Source of the DNA: CALCNS01 sp937897315
GTDB lineage: Bacteria; Bacillota; JAAYKD01
DNA: 64,000 nucleotides
Direction: 5' to 3'
Assembly: GCA_036744005.1 (NCBI GenBank)
Contig: DAINOJ010000002.1
Span: forward strand, 155,351 to 219,350
Below are positions 16,082 through 25,878 of the stretch, piece by piece. Numbering within the stretch: position 1 is the first letter of the stretch; every line of letters starts with the position of its first letter. Below the pieces are notes generated by a model that saw only the letters and a program-made list of their open reading frames with translations, was not told where the DNA came from and did no database searches. The translations under genes were made by a program, and so were the position numbers.

Positions 16082-17575
16082 CTAAAAATAGATTTCCGTA
16101 TACTTTTCTTTGAGGAAGCGCACATAATGTTGCGGATCAAAAGAAGAACCGGTGGCTTGCACCATAAGTTCCTCTGGAGTGAGCAATCCGCCATGCCGGT
16201 GAATTTTGTCTTTCAGCCAGGCGTTGATCACTTCCATGCGATCGTTGGCGATTTCTCGTTCCACGTCAATGTCTTTACAAAGAGCGTAGTAGAATTGTGC
16301 ACCATAAGCCGTTCCCAGTGCATAGGTGGGGAAATATCCAAAAGATCCGTTAGCCCAATGGGTATCCTGTAAAATTCCTTCTGTATCCGTTTGCGGTCTC
16401 ACACCCAAATACGACTCAATCTTATCGTTCCACATTTCCGGCAACTTGTTAATATCGATATCGCCGGACATAATCTCTCGTTCCAACTCATAACGTACCA
16501 TGATATGGCTGGAATATGTCAGTTCATCAGCATCCAAGCGAATGAGACCGGGTTTGCTGCGGTTTGCCATGCGGTAGAAAGAATCCGGGTCAAAGCCAGC
16601 TAATTGTTGCGGGAAAATGTTCTGCAACTTATAGAAATGTCTTTGCCAAAATGCTCTGCTACGGCCTATATAATTCTCATAGAAGCGTGATTGGCTCTCC
16701 CCTATACCCATACCTGCTCCGCCAATGTTCTTACCTTCTTGAGCCGGATCCCCTTGTTGAGAATGAATGGCATGTCCCATTTCGTGCATACCAAGGAAAA
16801 TCGAAGCGGGTAGGTAATTTTCTAAATAACGGGCCGTCACACGAACATCATTTAAGGAAGCTCCACTGGTAAATGGATGTGCCGACTCACTAATCATTCC
16901 GCGTTTTAGATCGTATCGCAAAGCCCCAGCCAAGTATTCTAAGAACTTGCGTTGATCGGACTTGGGGAAAAATTGATAAAGCGCACTGTCGTCAATCTTG
17001 CGACCTTCACTGTGAACTTTTTTTGTGAACGGTACCAAATCACTTCGCAGAGTGCCAAAGAATTGATCATAGCGCTCTATGGTCATACCTTCTTCGTAAT
17101 CGTCCAGTAAGGTATTGTAAGGATGATCCACAAACCCACGGTATTCAGCCGACTTCTTGTTATGTTCTATATTTTTGGCTAAATAGGGTGCGAACATCGC
17201 AAAATCATTCTTTTTCTTGGCTTCTTCCCACACTTTTTGAGCTTTCGCCGTGTCTTGCTGACGTGCAACCATTTCTTCTTTTGGCACTTTTTCAAACTTG
17301 CGAATTGCCTTTAAAAATTTGCTTGCAGCAACTTTATCGAGTGCATCAATCTCATCCATTTGGCTGATTTTCTCTAACATATCGATGTTAGCCGGGTCTC
17401 GTTGCAGAGCCATATTATCACTAGCTAAAATACCCAACATACGATTGCGGTAGGAAGCCGACATCGGAGGTGCAGCAGTGGATGCATCCCAACTGATGTG
17501 AAACATCGCAAAACGAAATGCGGCCATGCGATTTTGATACTCCTTGAACTGTTTTAATAAGATGTCTTTGTCCAT
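16082..17575 (-). CDS. M32 family metallocarboxypeptidase
   Basis: 497 residues, typical of the thermostable carboxypeptidase Taq family. Family motifs are present in order: HPFTSG, the zinc-binding HEMGHAIH, and GESQSRFYEN with the third zinc ligand glutamate. The enzyme removes C-terminal residues from peptides in the cytoplasm with broad specificity. The start ATG has AAAGGGG nine bases upstream. It follows the M20 amidohydrolase gene by 25 bases on the same strand, so the two are probably co-transcribed as a peptide-utilisation pair. The stop lies 30 bases before the trpB promoter. Confidence 0.93.
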   Translation of the reverse strand: MDKDILLKQFKEYQNRMAAFRFAMFHISWDASTAAPPMSASYRNRMLGILASDNMALQRDPANIDMLEKISQMDEIDALDKVAASKFLKAIRKFEKVPKEEMVARQQDTAKAQKVWEEAKKKNDFAMFAPYLAKNIEHNKKSAEYRGFVDHPYNTLLDDYEEGMTIERYDQFFGTLRSDLVPFTKKVHSEGRKIDDSALYQFFPKSDQRKFLEYLAGALRYDLKRGMISESAHPFTSGASLNDVRVTARYLENYLPASIFLGMHEMGHAIHSQQGDPAQEGKNIGGAGMGIGESQSRFYENYIGRSRAFWQRHFYKLQNIFPQQLAGFDPDSFYRMANRSKPGLIRLDADELTYSSHIMVRYELEREIMSGDIDINKLPEMWNDKIESYLGVRPQTDTEGILQDTHWANGSFGYFPTYALGTAYGAQFYYALCKDIDVEREIANDRMEVINAWLKDKIHRHGGLLTPEELMVQATGSSFDPQHYVRFLKEKYTEIYF

Positions 17576-17600
17576 GAGGATCCCCTTTCAAATGAAGTTG

Positions 17601-18845
17601 TTATTTTCCGGCGTAGTATTCTGCTACGCTATATGGATATGGTTTAAAAGGAATGGCGGTTTCATAATTCAGAAACTCCAAAGCAAAAGCGATGGTAGCA
17701 GCGGCCCCGTGAATCATTGCTTTTTCATCAATATCAAAGTACTGATTGTGGATTTCTGCTCCGCTCCCCACATCGGGATTGGTTATTCCCAGTTTGCCAT
17801 AGAAAGATGGTGCATAGTAGGCAAAAGCCGGGAAGCTTTCGGAACCCATCGCAGGTTCTCCCTCGGTAACCCATTCTGCTCCCAAAACTTTGATTACTGC
17901 TTCTCGGGCGATTTGTGTCGCCGTTTGGTCATTAATTGTGGGGCGGCCTACCTTAATGGTATATTCCACTTCACAGTGATACAACTTAGCGATGGTCGCT
18001 GTCATTTCATGTAGATAGGCAACCAATGGTTTCGCGGTTTTTTCTGGGTGGAAGAAACGAATACTTCCTGCAAATTCTGCGACATCCGGAATCACGTTAT
18101 GGACATGACCGGACTGAATTTTCGTAATAGAAAAGGTGACCGGTTCAAAAGGATGAGTGAATTTCATGGGTGCTTTATAAATTTCGTCCAACATAGCCAA
18201 CATACAGTCGATGGGATTTATAGACAGATCCGGTCTAGAACCATGTCCTCCCCGTCCGGTAATCTTATAACGCAAGGCAATCGCCCCCGCCATAACGCCA
18301 CCCGGACGTATTCCTAACATACCAGTCGGCATATCCTGAAAGACATGCAATGCCCAAGCACCATCGAAAGTAATATGATGCGCTTCCAAATACTCCATGA
18401 TGAAGCGCAAGTTTCCCCCACCTTCTTCTCCACGTTCGAAAACCAGCATGACCTCTCCATTGATCGCTTCTTTATGCTCAGAAAGAATCTTCGCTGCTCC
18501 CAAAAGCATAGCTGTGTGGGCATCATGTCCGCAAGCATGCATAACCCCGGGATTCTCACTGATGCATACTCTGGGGCCTTTCAGGTTCATGGATGGTTCT
18601 TGAACCGGTAGTGCATCGATATCAGCCCGTAGGACAACGCGTTTACCGGGAGTCCGTCCCTTAATAAATCCGAGAACACCACCATTGGGAACTTCAATGG
18701 TGGGAATTTCCAATGCTTTCAGGTGCTCTAACACATATGCGACCGTTTGGTCTTCTTTCCCGGTCAACTCCGGATGGGTATGTATATGGCGACGATGTTT
18801 CACCATATCATCGAAATGTTGATTGACCTCTTTTAATATATCCAC
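17601..18845 (-). CDS. M20 family amidohydrolase
   Basis: About 414 residues. The GTG at 18845 is preferred; a GTG nine bases upstream overlaps the AAAGGAG ribosome site. Dinuclear metal-site motifs are visible: RADIDALPV, HACGHDAHTAM and the general-base pair in ERGEEGGG, plus the lid-domain GRGGHGSRP. It belongs to the M20D amidohydrolases, which cleave N-acyl amino acids, N-acetyl-diaminopimelate or p-aminobenzoyl-glutamate. The substrate is undetermined; the nearby AbgT-type transporter makes an aminobenzoyl-glutamate-like substrate worth considering. Confidence 0.88.
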   Translation of the reverse strand: MDILKEVNQHFDDMVKHRRHIHTHPELTGKEDQTVAYVLEHLKALEIPTIEVPNGGVLGFIKGRTPGKRVVLRADIDALPVQEPSMNLKGPRVCISENPGVMHACGHDAHTAMLLGAAKILSEHKEAINGEVMLVFERGEEGGGNLRFIMEYLEAHHITFDGAWALHVFQDMPTGMLGIRPGGVMAGAIALRYKITGRGGHGSRPDLSINPIDCMLAMLDEIYKAPMKFTHPFEPVTFSITKIQSGHVHNVIPDVAEFAGSIRFFHPEKTAKPLVAYLHEMTATIAKLYHCEVEYTIKVGRPTINDQTATQIAREAVIKVLGAEWVTEGEPAMGSESFPAFAYYAPSFYGKLGITNPDVGSGAEIHNQYFDIDEKAMIHGAAATIAFALEFLNYETAIPFKPYPYSVAEYYAGK

Positions 18846-18912
18846 TCCAGTCACTCCTTTACATTTGCTTTCTACTTAATTGGCGGTGACTCTTAAAAAT
18901 TCCTTCGTATAT

Positions 18913-19485
18913 CTAAAAAATATTGGCTTGCATTCGAAACCATCGATCACAGACCACCTTGGCCATCGCGAACTCTTTATCCTGCATGGAGTGAATGAGG
19001 ACCATCTCTCCTTCATTCACATGCACAACATGATCGCCTATGGTTAAGGTTGCTTCTTTCAGAAAATACCAAGCTTCCAGTTGGAAACTCTGACCTAAAT
19101 CTAATGAAATCCCTTCCGGACTTGTCATATAGGTCATCGCACCTTGAATCCCTTTTAGCATGAGGTTTAAATCTTCTGCTTGCCCTCGGCTCAAGGTTTG
19201 CCAGTCCCCGGGGAATTCGTGCACCTGTAAAGGTTGTAAATGCAAATGAATATGTCCATTGTGAATGAGCGTCAACTCTCCGTTGAGTGGGGCAATGAAC
19301 CGGTGAACATCCGGTAAAGGAGTAAACACGGATTCAGGTAAATCCACTTGTGCGGTACTGATGCGGCATTGAAAATTACGTTGTGTATACTCTGCGATCG
19401 GAGGCCAAATCAACCATTCCCGTGTGATCCCTCCGCTCCAACCCGATACCTTCGTATCGCTCTTTTGAATGATTTTAATGTCCAT
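18913..19485 (-). CDS. HutD/Ves-like cupin protein
   Basis: 190 residues. It contains WSGGITREW near the N-terminus and the paired beta-barrel pattern of HutD/Ves proteins, for example FTPLPDVHRFIAPLNG. HutD is associated with histidine utilisation in proteobacteria, but the biochemical role is unclear. No hut gene is nearby. It lies 20 bases downstream of the DUF4956 gene with AGGAGG before the ATG, so it is probably the last gene of the Pel-like operon. Whether it serves that pathway or is carried along cannot be told. Confidence 0.72.
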   Translation of the reverse strand: MDIKIIQKSDTKVSGWSGGITREWLIWPPIAEYTQRNFQCRISTAQVDLPESVFTPLPDVHRFIAPLNGELTLIHNGHIHLHLQPLQVHEFPGDWQTLSRGQAEDLNLMLKGIQGAMTYMTSPEGISLDLGQSFQLEAWYFLKEATLTIGDHVVHVNEGEMVLIHSMQDKEFAMAKVVCDRWFRMQANIF

Positions 19486-19505
19486 AAATCCTCCTAGAAA
19501 TTGTC

Positions 19506-20174
19506 CTACTGCGCAAAATCACCGTTGTAGGAAATCAACGAAACATTCAGCACATTTTCTATAGCAGCCAACCGCTCGGTAATCTGAACATTCTGATCCC
19601 GTAAATATAACTCTAGGGTCATTTCCGTTGTATCTTTTTTCGTAATTTTAGAACGTACGATATAGTTCATTTTACTTAACGTTTCCTGAATCTGCGGTGT
19701 TGCCTCGTTTCGGTAACTGATGACTAGCAAATAAACCAGCTTTTTTGGTTTCAGTTTGGTCATGATCCAAAACGTTAACCCGACAATCAGATTGCCAAAC
19801 AATACCACCCAGTAAATCCTTGCTCCAACGGCTATGCCTGCTGCTACCGCCCAAAAGAGAAAAATTAAGTCAATCGGATCTTTGATTGCTGTTCGGAACC
19901 GCACAATCGATAAGGCACCCACCATACCAAGAGAAAGAATCACATTGGAAGAGATTGTCGCCACAATCATGGCGGAGATCACTGTCATCATCGCTACCGA
20001 GACATTGAAGTTGTGGCTATATAATACACCACGATAACAGGTACGATAAATGGTGTAAATAAACGCAGAGACTGCCAAAGCCATGGCCATGACGATGATG
20101 ACTCCGACCATGGAGATTTCGGTAGCAGAACCGCCGAGAAATGCATCTTTAAAAATATCTTTAAATGTTGTCAT
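19506..20174 (-). CDS. DUF4956 membrane protein
   Basis: 222 residues. Three or four membrane helices lie in the first ~145 residues, with the conserved cytoplasmic loop MVGALSIVRFRTAIKDP between helices, followed by a soluble C-terminal alpha/beta domain resembling ferredoxin-like folds. DUF4956 proteins are regularly encoded next to VTC-domain proteins. The start overlaps the stop of the VTC gene (ATGA), which implies coupled translation. My inference is that it supplies the membrane part of a split polyphosphate polymerase, since the adjacent VTC protein has no membrane helices. Confidence 0.8.
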   Translation of the reverse strand: MTTFKDIFKDAFLGGSATEISMVGVIIVMAMALAVSAFIYTIYRTCYRGVLYSHNFNVSVAMMTVISAMIVATISSNVILSLGMVGALSIVRFRTAIKDPIDLIFLFWAVAAGIAVGARIYWVVLFGNLIVGLTFWIMTKLKPKKLVYLLVISYRNEATPQIQETLSKMNYIVRSKITKKDTTEMTLELYLRDQNVQITERLAAIENVLNVSLISYNGDFAQ

Positions 20175-20914
20175 AATGCTGATTCTCCTAACAATGTGTA
20201 TTGCATGACCGGGTTACGCTGAAACTGAACTTGCCGACAGTAGACATATTTCGAAACGGCCTCACGGCGATGAACCGGAAGTTGAAGCGCAGAGTAAATA
20301 TGATTTGGCAAAAAATCATCATACTTCACTTCCAAGACCATTGTGTTTGGTTCTAAAACACGAACTAACGTGACATTGGTATCGAAGATATCGGCTTGAT
20401 CGATACCAGCTTGTATGTTTTGATCAAAGGTAATCCGAACATTCCCTTCTTCCATGACGAAGACTTCTCGGATGTAATCCACGATGACCGCCGGAGCCAA
20501 AAGTCTTGTACGCATCGCCCAAAACATGTCTTTGGCCATCTCCGAGTTCTTCTCCAACAAAAACCGAATGTCTTCTTTCCGAATCAACCGGTAGAATTCT
20601 TCTTGTGTCAGATTGATGGATTTCTTGCTGATGAAATCACCAAATTTCTCTTTTCTTTCCAATTTGATGTTACTATTGCTCAGGTTATAAATCCTCACTC
20701 TATACTTTTGTCGAAATTGAACTCCTGCTAGTTTCTCGAATAAAGCGGTATGATACACATCATCGAAGTATAGACTGCGAATGTGATATCCTTCTTCACC
20801 ACTGTTTTCATCGGGTTGCATTAGGGTAGAAAGTCTAGCTTTCAAACCGGCATATTCTCGCTCATGTATGATGTATTTAAACTCGTGTCTTAGAGTATGC
20901 TCTAGATATTTCAT
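20171..20914 (-). CDS. VTC-domain polyphosphate polymerase-like protein
   Basis: 247 residues from the ATG at 20914 (GGAGGGGGT upstream), overlapping the CotH stop codon. The tunnel-shaped triphosphate-tunnel fold of Vtc4 is recognised by FKYIIHEREY, HIRSLYFDD, RQKYRVRIYN, KLERKEKFGD and the acidic strand VLEVKYDD. The basic residues that hold phosphate and the metal-binding glutamates of these strands are present. Vtc4-type domains build polyphosphate from ATP on the cytoplasmic side. It has no membrane segment; the coupled DUF4956 protein may provide it. Confidence 0.85.
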   Translation of the reverse strand: MKYLEHTLRHEFKYIIHEREYAGLKARLSTLMQPDENSGEEGYHIRSLYFDDVYHTALFEKLAGVQFRQKYRVRIYNLSNSNIKLERKEKFGDFISKKSINLTQEEFYRLIRKEDIRFLLEKNSEMAKDMFWAMRTRLLAPAVIVDYIREVFVMEEGNVRITFDQNIQAGIDQADIFDTNVTLVRVLEPNTMVLEVKYDDFLPNHIYSALQLPVHRREAVSKYVYCRQVQFQRNPVMQYTLLGESAL

Positions 20915-22647
20915 TCCGACCCCCTCCGCTCTAGAACCACGCAACCATAATAGATTTCGCCTTTACTGTCTCTACTCAAATTACTGCTGGTTTGAGTAGC
21001 TCCTGTCTGGTCTGTCGCAACGATACGGGCATATAACGTGGTATTGGGGAGCTCCTGAATTTGAACCCTATGTTCTGAAGTGGGTGGTGAAGTGAAGAGA
21101 ATACTTTTAAAATCCGATGTGGTCGAAAGTTCTAACCGGAATTGAGTGACCCTTCCACTTTGTAAATCGTCACCCAGAAAAGAGATCTCCAGGCTCTCTT
21201 CTTGATACTCCACTTGGACAATGTATGGGCTTATCGGTTTCTTCAAATTGGCGAATACTGCCTGATAATTATAATCTACAATTCTACTAAAGTCTGCAAT
21301 GTATGGTTCTACGTACGTCGCTGCTTTCGGTAACAACATGATTTCCGGAATGCTAAACAAATACTGCAGGATGCTTTTTCGATAAGTTAGGGTTTGTTGT
21401 TCTATCCATTCATCACTCAGAATTTCTCGAATCTCTTCGATTTTTTGTACTAATTTTTGCGTATTTCCTGGTTCGGTCAAATATTTCCTATATAAAACAT
21501 TGTTATATAAAAAACCATATCCTTCAAAAGAAGTAGGAATGACTTGATCATTTTGACCAACCTTATGATACATAGCATCTTCGAAAGAAGATGGAATCAA
21601 ATACCAAGTCAATGAATTTTGGGGAGAATAGATCAAATAATCCTCAAAAGCCAGTCGATAATTGGACAACAAAACATTAACTGCTGCAAATGTTAGCAAA
21701 TTCTCTTCATTAAAATACCGTCCTAGTAAATCGGAGAATACAATGGAATCATCATGGAGCACATCCAACATGTTCAGCAATTTACTATGATTTTCGGCAT
21801 TTCGAATGTTTAAAATGGTTTCAAATGCTTCCTTAGAATAATCAGGAGCACCTTTTTCTACTAACTGCTCAGGAAATCGCGAAAAATCAAAGTGCTCTGC
21901 ACGGTATAAACTACCATTGGTGTCCAGTTCATGGGCAGCTAAATACGCATTGTTCGGCTGCTCAATAAAGGTATAAATCCCCATATCTTGGTACGCCTTT
22001 GGTCCGTCGGCTGTCGTATCTTGGATGAACAACCGAACGAAACCAGTTCTTAATGAACCAATATGTGGTAACTCCTCTAATAAATCAAAGCCAAACTTCT
22101 GCCTCATCCTGGATAAATCATTTCGATTTTTGTAAAGATTAATGGTTTTCATATCATTCCAGGTTCCACCCCGATCAAAAAGCTTGATTTGGTAGGATCT
22201 TAAGCGAATCCGATCGGTATTCCCCTTTATCGTGATTTGCCCATTTGGGTCGGTTTCCCCAAAACCAAACAATGATAATCCATAGGACGAGTCTTGCGTT
22301 CCTTCGCTCATGATGATATCGCAGAAGGGTTCTTCGCCCTCACTTAACTCTCCGGTAGTATAGTTATTCAAATACGAAAAAGAGTATTCTTTGTTCATTT
22401 CCCGATTCATTCCTGCCTTGACGGTTAGATACAAGTAACGAATGGACCCATCTTCATCTTTCTCATAAATGCTTTTGTCTTCGAGGAAATCCCTGCCATT
22501 CAGAACGCTTTGATTCAGATCCCAGGTATCACCGGTATAGTAATTCGTTTCATCATACACATATTGCGTGTTACACCCTACCAGTACGAGAAACGATAGA
22601 AACCATGCAGCTAAGCCACATAACTTTGCGATCTTTCTTTTATTCAC
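20911..22647 (-). CDS. CotH-fold lipoprotein with degenerate metal motif
   Basis: 578 residues from a GTG start with AAAGGAGGG upstream. A lipoprotein signal peptide ends LVLVGC, so the protein is anchored outside the membrane. A CotH kinase-like domain follows, with MGIYTFIEQPNNAYL and LDTNGSLYR. Where its neighbour has PWDFDS, the expected metal-binding motif of CotH kinases, this protein has PSSFED: the first Asp is Ser and the second is Glu. A beta-sandwich domain closes the protein. I infer a pseudokinase or a protein with altered activity. It ends by overlapping the VTC gene. Confidence 0.82.
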   Translation of the reverse strand: MNKRKIAKLCGLAAWFLSFLVLVGCNTQYVYDETNYYTGDTWDLNQSVLNGRDFLEDKSIYEKDEDGSIRYLYLTVKAGMNREMNKEYSFSYLNNYTTGELSEGEEPFCDIIMSEGTQDSSYGLSLFGFGETDPNGQITIKGNTDRIRLRSYQIKLFDRGGTWNDMKTINLYKNRNDLSRMRQKFGFDLLEELPHIGSLRTGFVRLFIQDTTADGPKAYQDMGIYTFIEQPNNAYLAAHELDTNGSLYRAEHFDFSRFPEQLVEKGAPDYSKEAFETILNIRNAENHSKLLNMLDVLHDDSIVFSDLLGRYFNEENLLTFAAVNVLLSNYRLAFEDYLIYSPQNSLTWYLIPSSFEDAMYHKVGQNDQVIPTSFEGYGFLYNNVLYRKYLTEPGNTQKLVQKIEEIREILSDEWIEQQTLTYRKSILQYLFSIPEIMLLPKAATYVEPYIADFSRIVDYNYQAVFANLKKPISPYIVQVEYQEESLEISFLGDDLQSGRVTQFRLELSTTSDFKSILFTSPPTSEHRVQIQELPNTTLYARIVATDQTGATQTSSNLSRDSKGEIYYGCVVLERRGSE

Positions 22648-22661
22648 GGAATCCCTCCTTT

Positions 22662-24422
22662 CTAATCTGTCTTTGTCACTAACAGACCCTGCACGATTTG
22701 AAACGGTTTTAAACCAAACTGATAGTAATGGGTACCATCTGGGTTCTCAATTCGATAACGATCATAGCTACGTTGCCAGTTCCCTTTCTCATCTCGAACG
22801 ATAGCCGACCAGTAATACTGGCCATCGGGTAGTGTTTGCTCCACACTTATTTTTGTCAGGCTGGTTTCTTGCTGGAAAACAACGCTCATTTGACGCTGAT
22901 TGTAATCGGTGAAGATGGAGAACTCATAACTCATGCGATCGACTTGAAGATCAGCCGAAGGTGACCAATTGAACTGAAACTCATTCCCATCTTGCTTGGG
23001 AGTTCCCAAGAAAAAAGGCATGGGACGTTCCTGTGCCGTATAGTAAAGGTTATAATAGAACGTAATTCGGTTCTGATAATCCGCAATCTCACTAACGATG
23101 TCTTCCGGTTCTGTATCTTTGATCATCTCATCCAAGGATCCTTTATAACCGGACAAAATGGCATTGGTGTACCCAGGTACTAAGGTCTCCCAGTCCTCAC
23201 TCATCAAATGTTGATAGATCTCATCGACACGGTAGTTCAGTAGGAGGACATGATCCGGATTGCTAAAAAACCTTTTGTGCAAAGGGGTTCCCCAGTATAA
23301 GGCTATGCCAAAGTATTCGCTTAAGCTTCGACTATTGAACCGCTCTTCTCCTAGAAGACAACTATCGAAATCCCAAGGCAAAAAATACCATTTTTCACTA
23401 TAAGAGGGGGAATACAGGAGAAAATTCCTGGACATCGTATCATAGTTATTGAAAAGGATATTCATGGCACACCATGTTAAGTAATTATCCAAATCAAAAT
23501 ATTTTTGGAACACGGTTGAGAAGTCCAGATTTAAATCATTAATATCCTTTAACATCTGTGCCAGTTTGATGTTATCGGGGTTTTCGCGAATTTTTAGCAA
23601 TAACCGGAACATGTCTTCATCAAATTCAGGGTCGTTAACCGGAAGGATGTAGGGAGATTCAAAGAACTCAAAATCACTCGGTTTATAAAGGGAACCATTG
23701 GTATCTAGCCCTCGATCGCTCAGAAAAGTTTTGTTAGGTTGCTCTACATGGGTAAATAGACCATAGTTTACATAAGCGCTATTGGTTTGGGTCCCATCTT
23801 TTATATACACTCTAAAAAAGTTCGTGCGCAAAGAAACCATATCGGGAAAATAAGCCATCTGATCCATACAGAACTTTTGTGCTGCACGACTGTTGTCGAA
23901 AGTATGTTTGTTTAGATTCAGCACTTGCTGACCCTGAAATGTTCCTTGGTTATCAAAAACCTTGATTTTATAAGACTTTTGCTCGGCTAATCTTGCACTC
24001 TGCCCCCGTTGAGATAAGGTGGAGTTGACTTCGCTGCCAGTATTGCCCAAAAGGATATGACCAGTATCAGGATCTTTAATTTGCACAAAGGCATCCAACT
24101 GAGGATCGGGTTCTAGCCCATCAATAAGATTCAAGGATTGAAGATTAAAGATTTCTCCGGTCTTTGCATCCGGTCCATTAAATACCGTAACATACATCTC
24201 ATAAACCTTAAAACGATCCTCTGCTCGATATAACTCCGTATTTTCTTTTATTCTCTGATTTTCCAGAAGGGATAAATCCGGAATTGGGGGTACATAAACT
24301 TCTTCCATGGGTTTCATAAACCATATATAGTACACCACAAAAGCCCCGACAAGAATTCCCAGAATTCCCAACAGGCTATTGCGAATGCGCACCTTATCTG
24401 ATTGATTGAGATAGATTTTCAT
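22662..24422 (-). CDS. CotH-fold protein kinase-like, metal motif intact
   Basis: 586 residues. It has an N-terminal signal anchor (about residues 15-33) and no lipobox. The CotH domain carries YGLFTHVEQPNKTFL, LDTNGSLYK and the metal motif PWDFDS, and a Fn3-like domain lies at the C-terminus. CotH proteins are atypical kinases; B. subtilis CotH phosphorylates spore coat proteins. Here the setting is an exopolysaccharide operon, so a surface or secreted target is more likely than a spore coat; that is inference. It overlaps pelG by 29 bases and is a paralogue of the next gene. Confidence 0.83.
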   Translation of the reverse strand: MKIYLNQSDKVRIRNSLLGILGILVGAFVVYYIWFMKPMEEVYVPPIPDLSLLENQRIKENTELYRAEDRFKVYEMYVTVFNGPDAKTGEIFNLQSLNLIDGLEPDPQLDAFVQIKDPDTGHILLGNTGSEVNSTLSQRGQSARLAEQKSYKIKVFDNQGTFQGQQVLNLNKHTFDNSRAAQKFCMDQMAYFPDMVSLRTNFFRVYIKDGTQTNSAYVNYGLFTHVEQPNKTFLSDRGLDTNGSLYKPSDFEFFESPYILPVNDPEFDEDMFRLLLKIRENPDNIKLAQMLKDINDLNLDFSTVFQKYFDLDNYLTWCAMNILFNNYDTMSRNFLLYSPSYSEKWYFLPWDFDSCLLGEERFNSRSLSEYFGIALYWGTPLHKRFFSNPDHVLLLNYRVDEIYQHLMSEDWETLVPGYTNAILSGYKGSLDEMIKDTEPEDIVSEIADYQNRITFYYNLYYTAQERPMPFFLGTPKQDGNEFQFNWSPSADLQVDRMSYEFSIFTDYNQRQMSVVFQQETSLTKISVEQTLPDGQYYWSAIVRDEKGNWQRSYDRYRIENPDGTHYYQFGLKPFQIVQGLLVTKTD

Positions 24423-25878
24423 GGTCTCTTACCCCATCTTCCAAATCGTTTAACCTTTGAATCAAGTTTTTTAGACGAGTTCCTTTGGTTTCTTCTTCGG
24501 GTACTCTCGAACAAAATATGATATAATCCACAGCAGTAAGGGTTTTGTGTAAGTAAAGCAACCCTGCTATGAGGGCTACGGAAGAAGAAAAGAGGATGCC
24601 TAACCCATAAAACTCTGGACCTAGATTCACGCAAAGAATATTGAAGATCGTATTCAGAACTAAAAACAATCCCATGATACGCAAACAATCCATATAGTTC
24701 TCGAAATATTGCATCAGGGTACAAGCTAGAAACATAAAATAGGTGAACAAGAATCCTGCCACCATGTTTGGGAAAACCTCTTGAACAGTCGTTGAAAAGC
24801 CAAGTATAGGTAAAACAGCAACTCCAAAGACCACGCTGACCAAAGAGATGAGTATTTGCAATTCGGCTACGAAGAAAAACTCATGCCATAGCTTTCGAAT
24901 CATTAGGTTTTTTGCTTTCTCAATCTCCTCTCCTGTCAATGTATTGATGGAGCGCAAATACTCTCTAAAATAATCGTAAAAAGAGGTCTCCATACGAACC
25001 ACAAATAATACAATGGCCGGCAATATCGTCAAGACACCTAAGGCAGTAGCCATATCGAAGTCATCAGAGAACCAAAAGACAGATATGCTATTTCTGGTTT
25101 TAAAGTAAGACCAAAAGACGAAATTTTGGACATATAGTCCTAAAGTATAGAAGGTATTAAACCAAAATAGCGACGGATATTTTCCCATATATAGCAGAAA
25201 ATCAAAGTATTTCCCGGAGGAAACTGGGTAATACTTCTTAACTCCATAGAGGATTCCTAGAGCAACTATCGACATACCTACAGCGAAACTGGCAATGAGA
25301 GACGTCGTCATCCCTGTTTGGTGCGGATTTGAATACAAGGTTATCAGAGTCCCGGCTATGGTAACTGCCATTCCATAGAGGAAGCTACGAGTAATTTGTG
25401 CATAATCTTTCAACGCCGATACGTAGACCATGAGGATAAAAATAACCCCCACCATCATATAGAGCAAATACGCGACTAAGGAAAGAAGCCAATCCAGTTG
25501 AGCTCTCCATAGTAACAAAAGTGCCGGAATGGATGCTACACTGCAATACAGAACTAGAGCTCCATAAACAGAGGACAGTATATCTTCTGTTTTATCTTGC
25601 CATAAGACATCGGCTAAATACCGAGAGATGATAATACACAAGCCGCTGGTAAAAATCAACGGAAAGACAAACGAATATAAAATAATGGCTGAGTAAAGCC
25701 GTTGATCTTCCAATGGCATCGAAGATTGCAGCAGTAAAACACGAACCCCCAACAAGGCAATGACTACGACCAAGAGATGACCAATGGTTGAGAATACGGA
25801 ATATAACACCGCGCTGAATTTAGCAGTCAAGGATTCCCGTCGAAACAGCTTCTTGAGCTCGAAGCCTATACCGGCCAT
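24394..25878 (-). CDS. pelG: Pel polysaccharide flippase-like PelG
   Basis: 494 residues with about 12 membrane helices. It opens MAGIGFELKKLFRRES, the characteristic PelG start. PelG belongs to the MOP flippase superfamily and, with PelD, PelE and PelF, forms the inner-membrane synthase complex that exports Pel. AAAGGAGGG lies upstream of the ATG, which overlaps the pelF stop by 13 bases. A C-terminal cytoplasmic tail rich in charged residues follows the last helix. Confidence 0.93.
   Translation of the reverse strand: MAGIGFELKKLFRRESLTAKFSAVLYSVFSTIGHLLVVVIALLGVRVLLLQSSMPLEDQRLYSAIILYSFVFPLIFTSGLCIIISRYLADVLWQDKTEDILSSVYGALVLYCSVASIPALLLLWRAQLDWLLSLVAYLLYMMVGVIFILMVYVSALKDYAQITRSFLYGMAVTIAGTLITLYSNPHQTGMTTSLIASFAVGMSIVALGILYGVKKYYPVSSGKYFDFLLYMGKYPSLFWFNTFYTLGLYVQNFVFWSYFKTRNSISVFWFSDDFDMATALGVLTILPAIVLFVVRMETSFYDYFREYLRSINTLTGEEIEKAKNLMIRKLWHEFFFVAELQILISLVSVVFGVAVLPILGFSTTVQEVFPNMVAGFLFTYFMFLACTLMQYFENYMDCLRIMGLFLVLNTIFNILCVNLGPEFYGLGILFSSSVALIAGLLYLHKTLTAVDYIIFCSRVPEEETKGTRLKNLIQRLNDLEDGVRDHENLSQSIR

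Noticed and set aside
20911..24422. Spore coat assembly locus based on the CotH fold
   Set aside because: No other coat gene is present, and both genes are embedded in the Pel operon with signal or lipid anchors.
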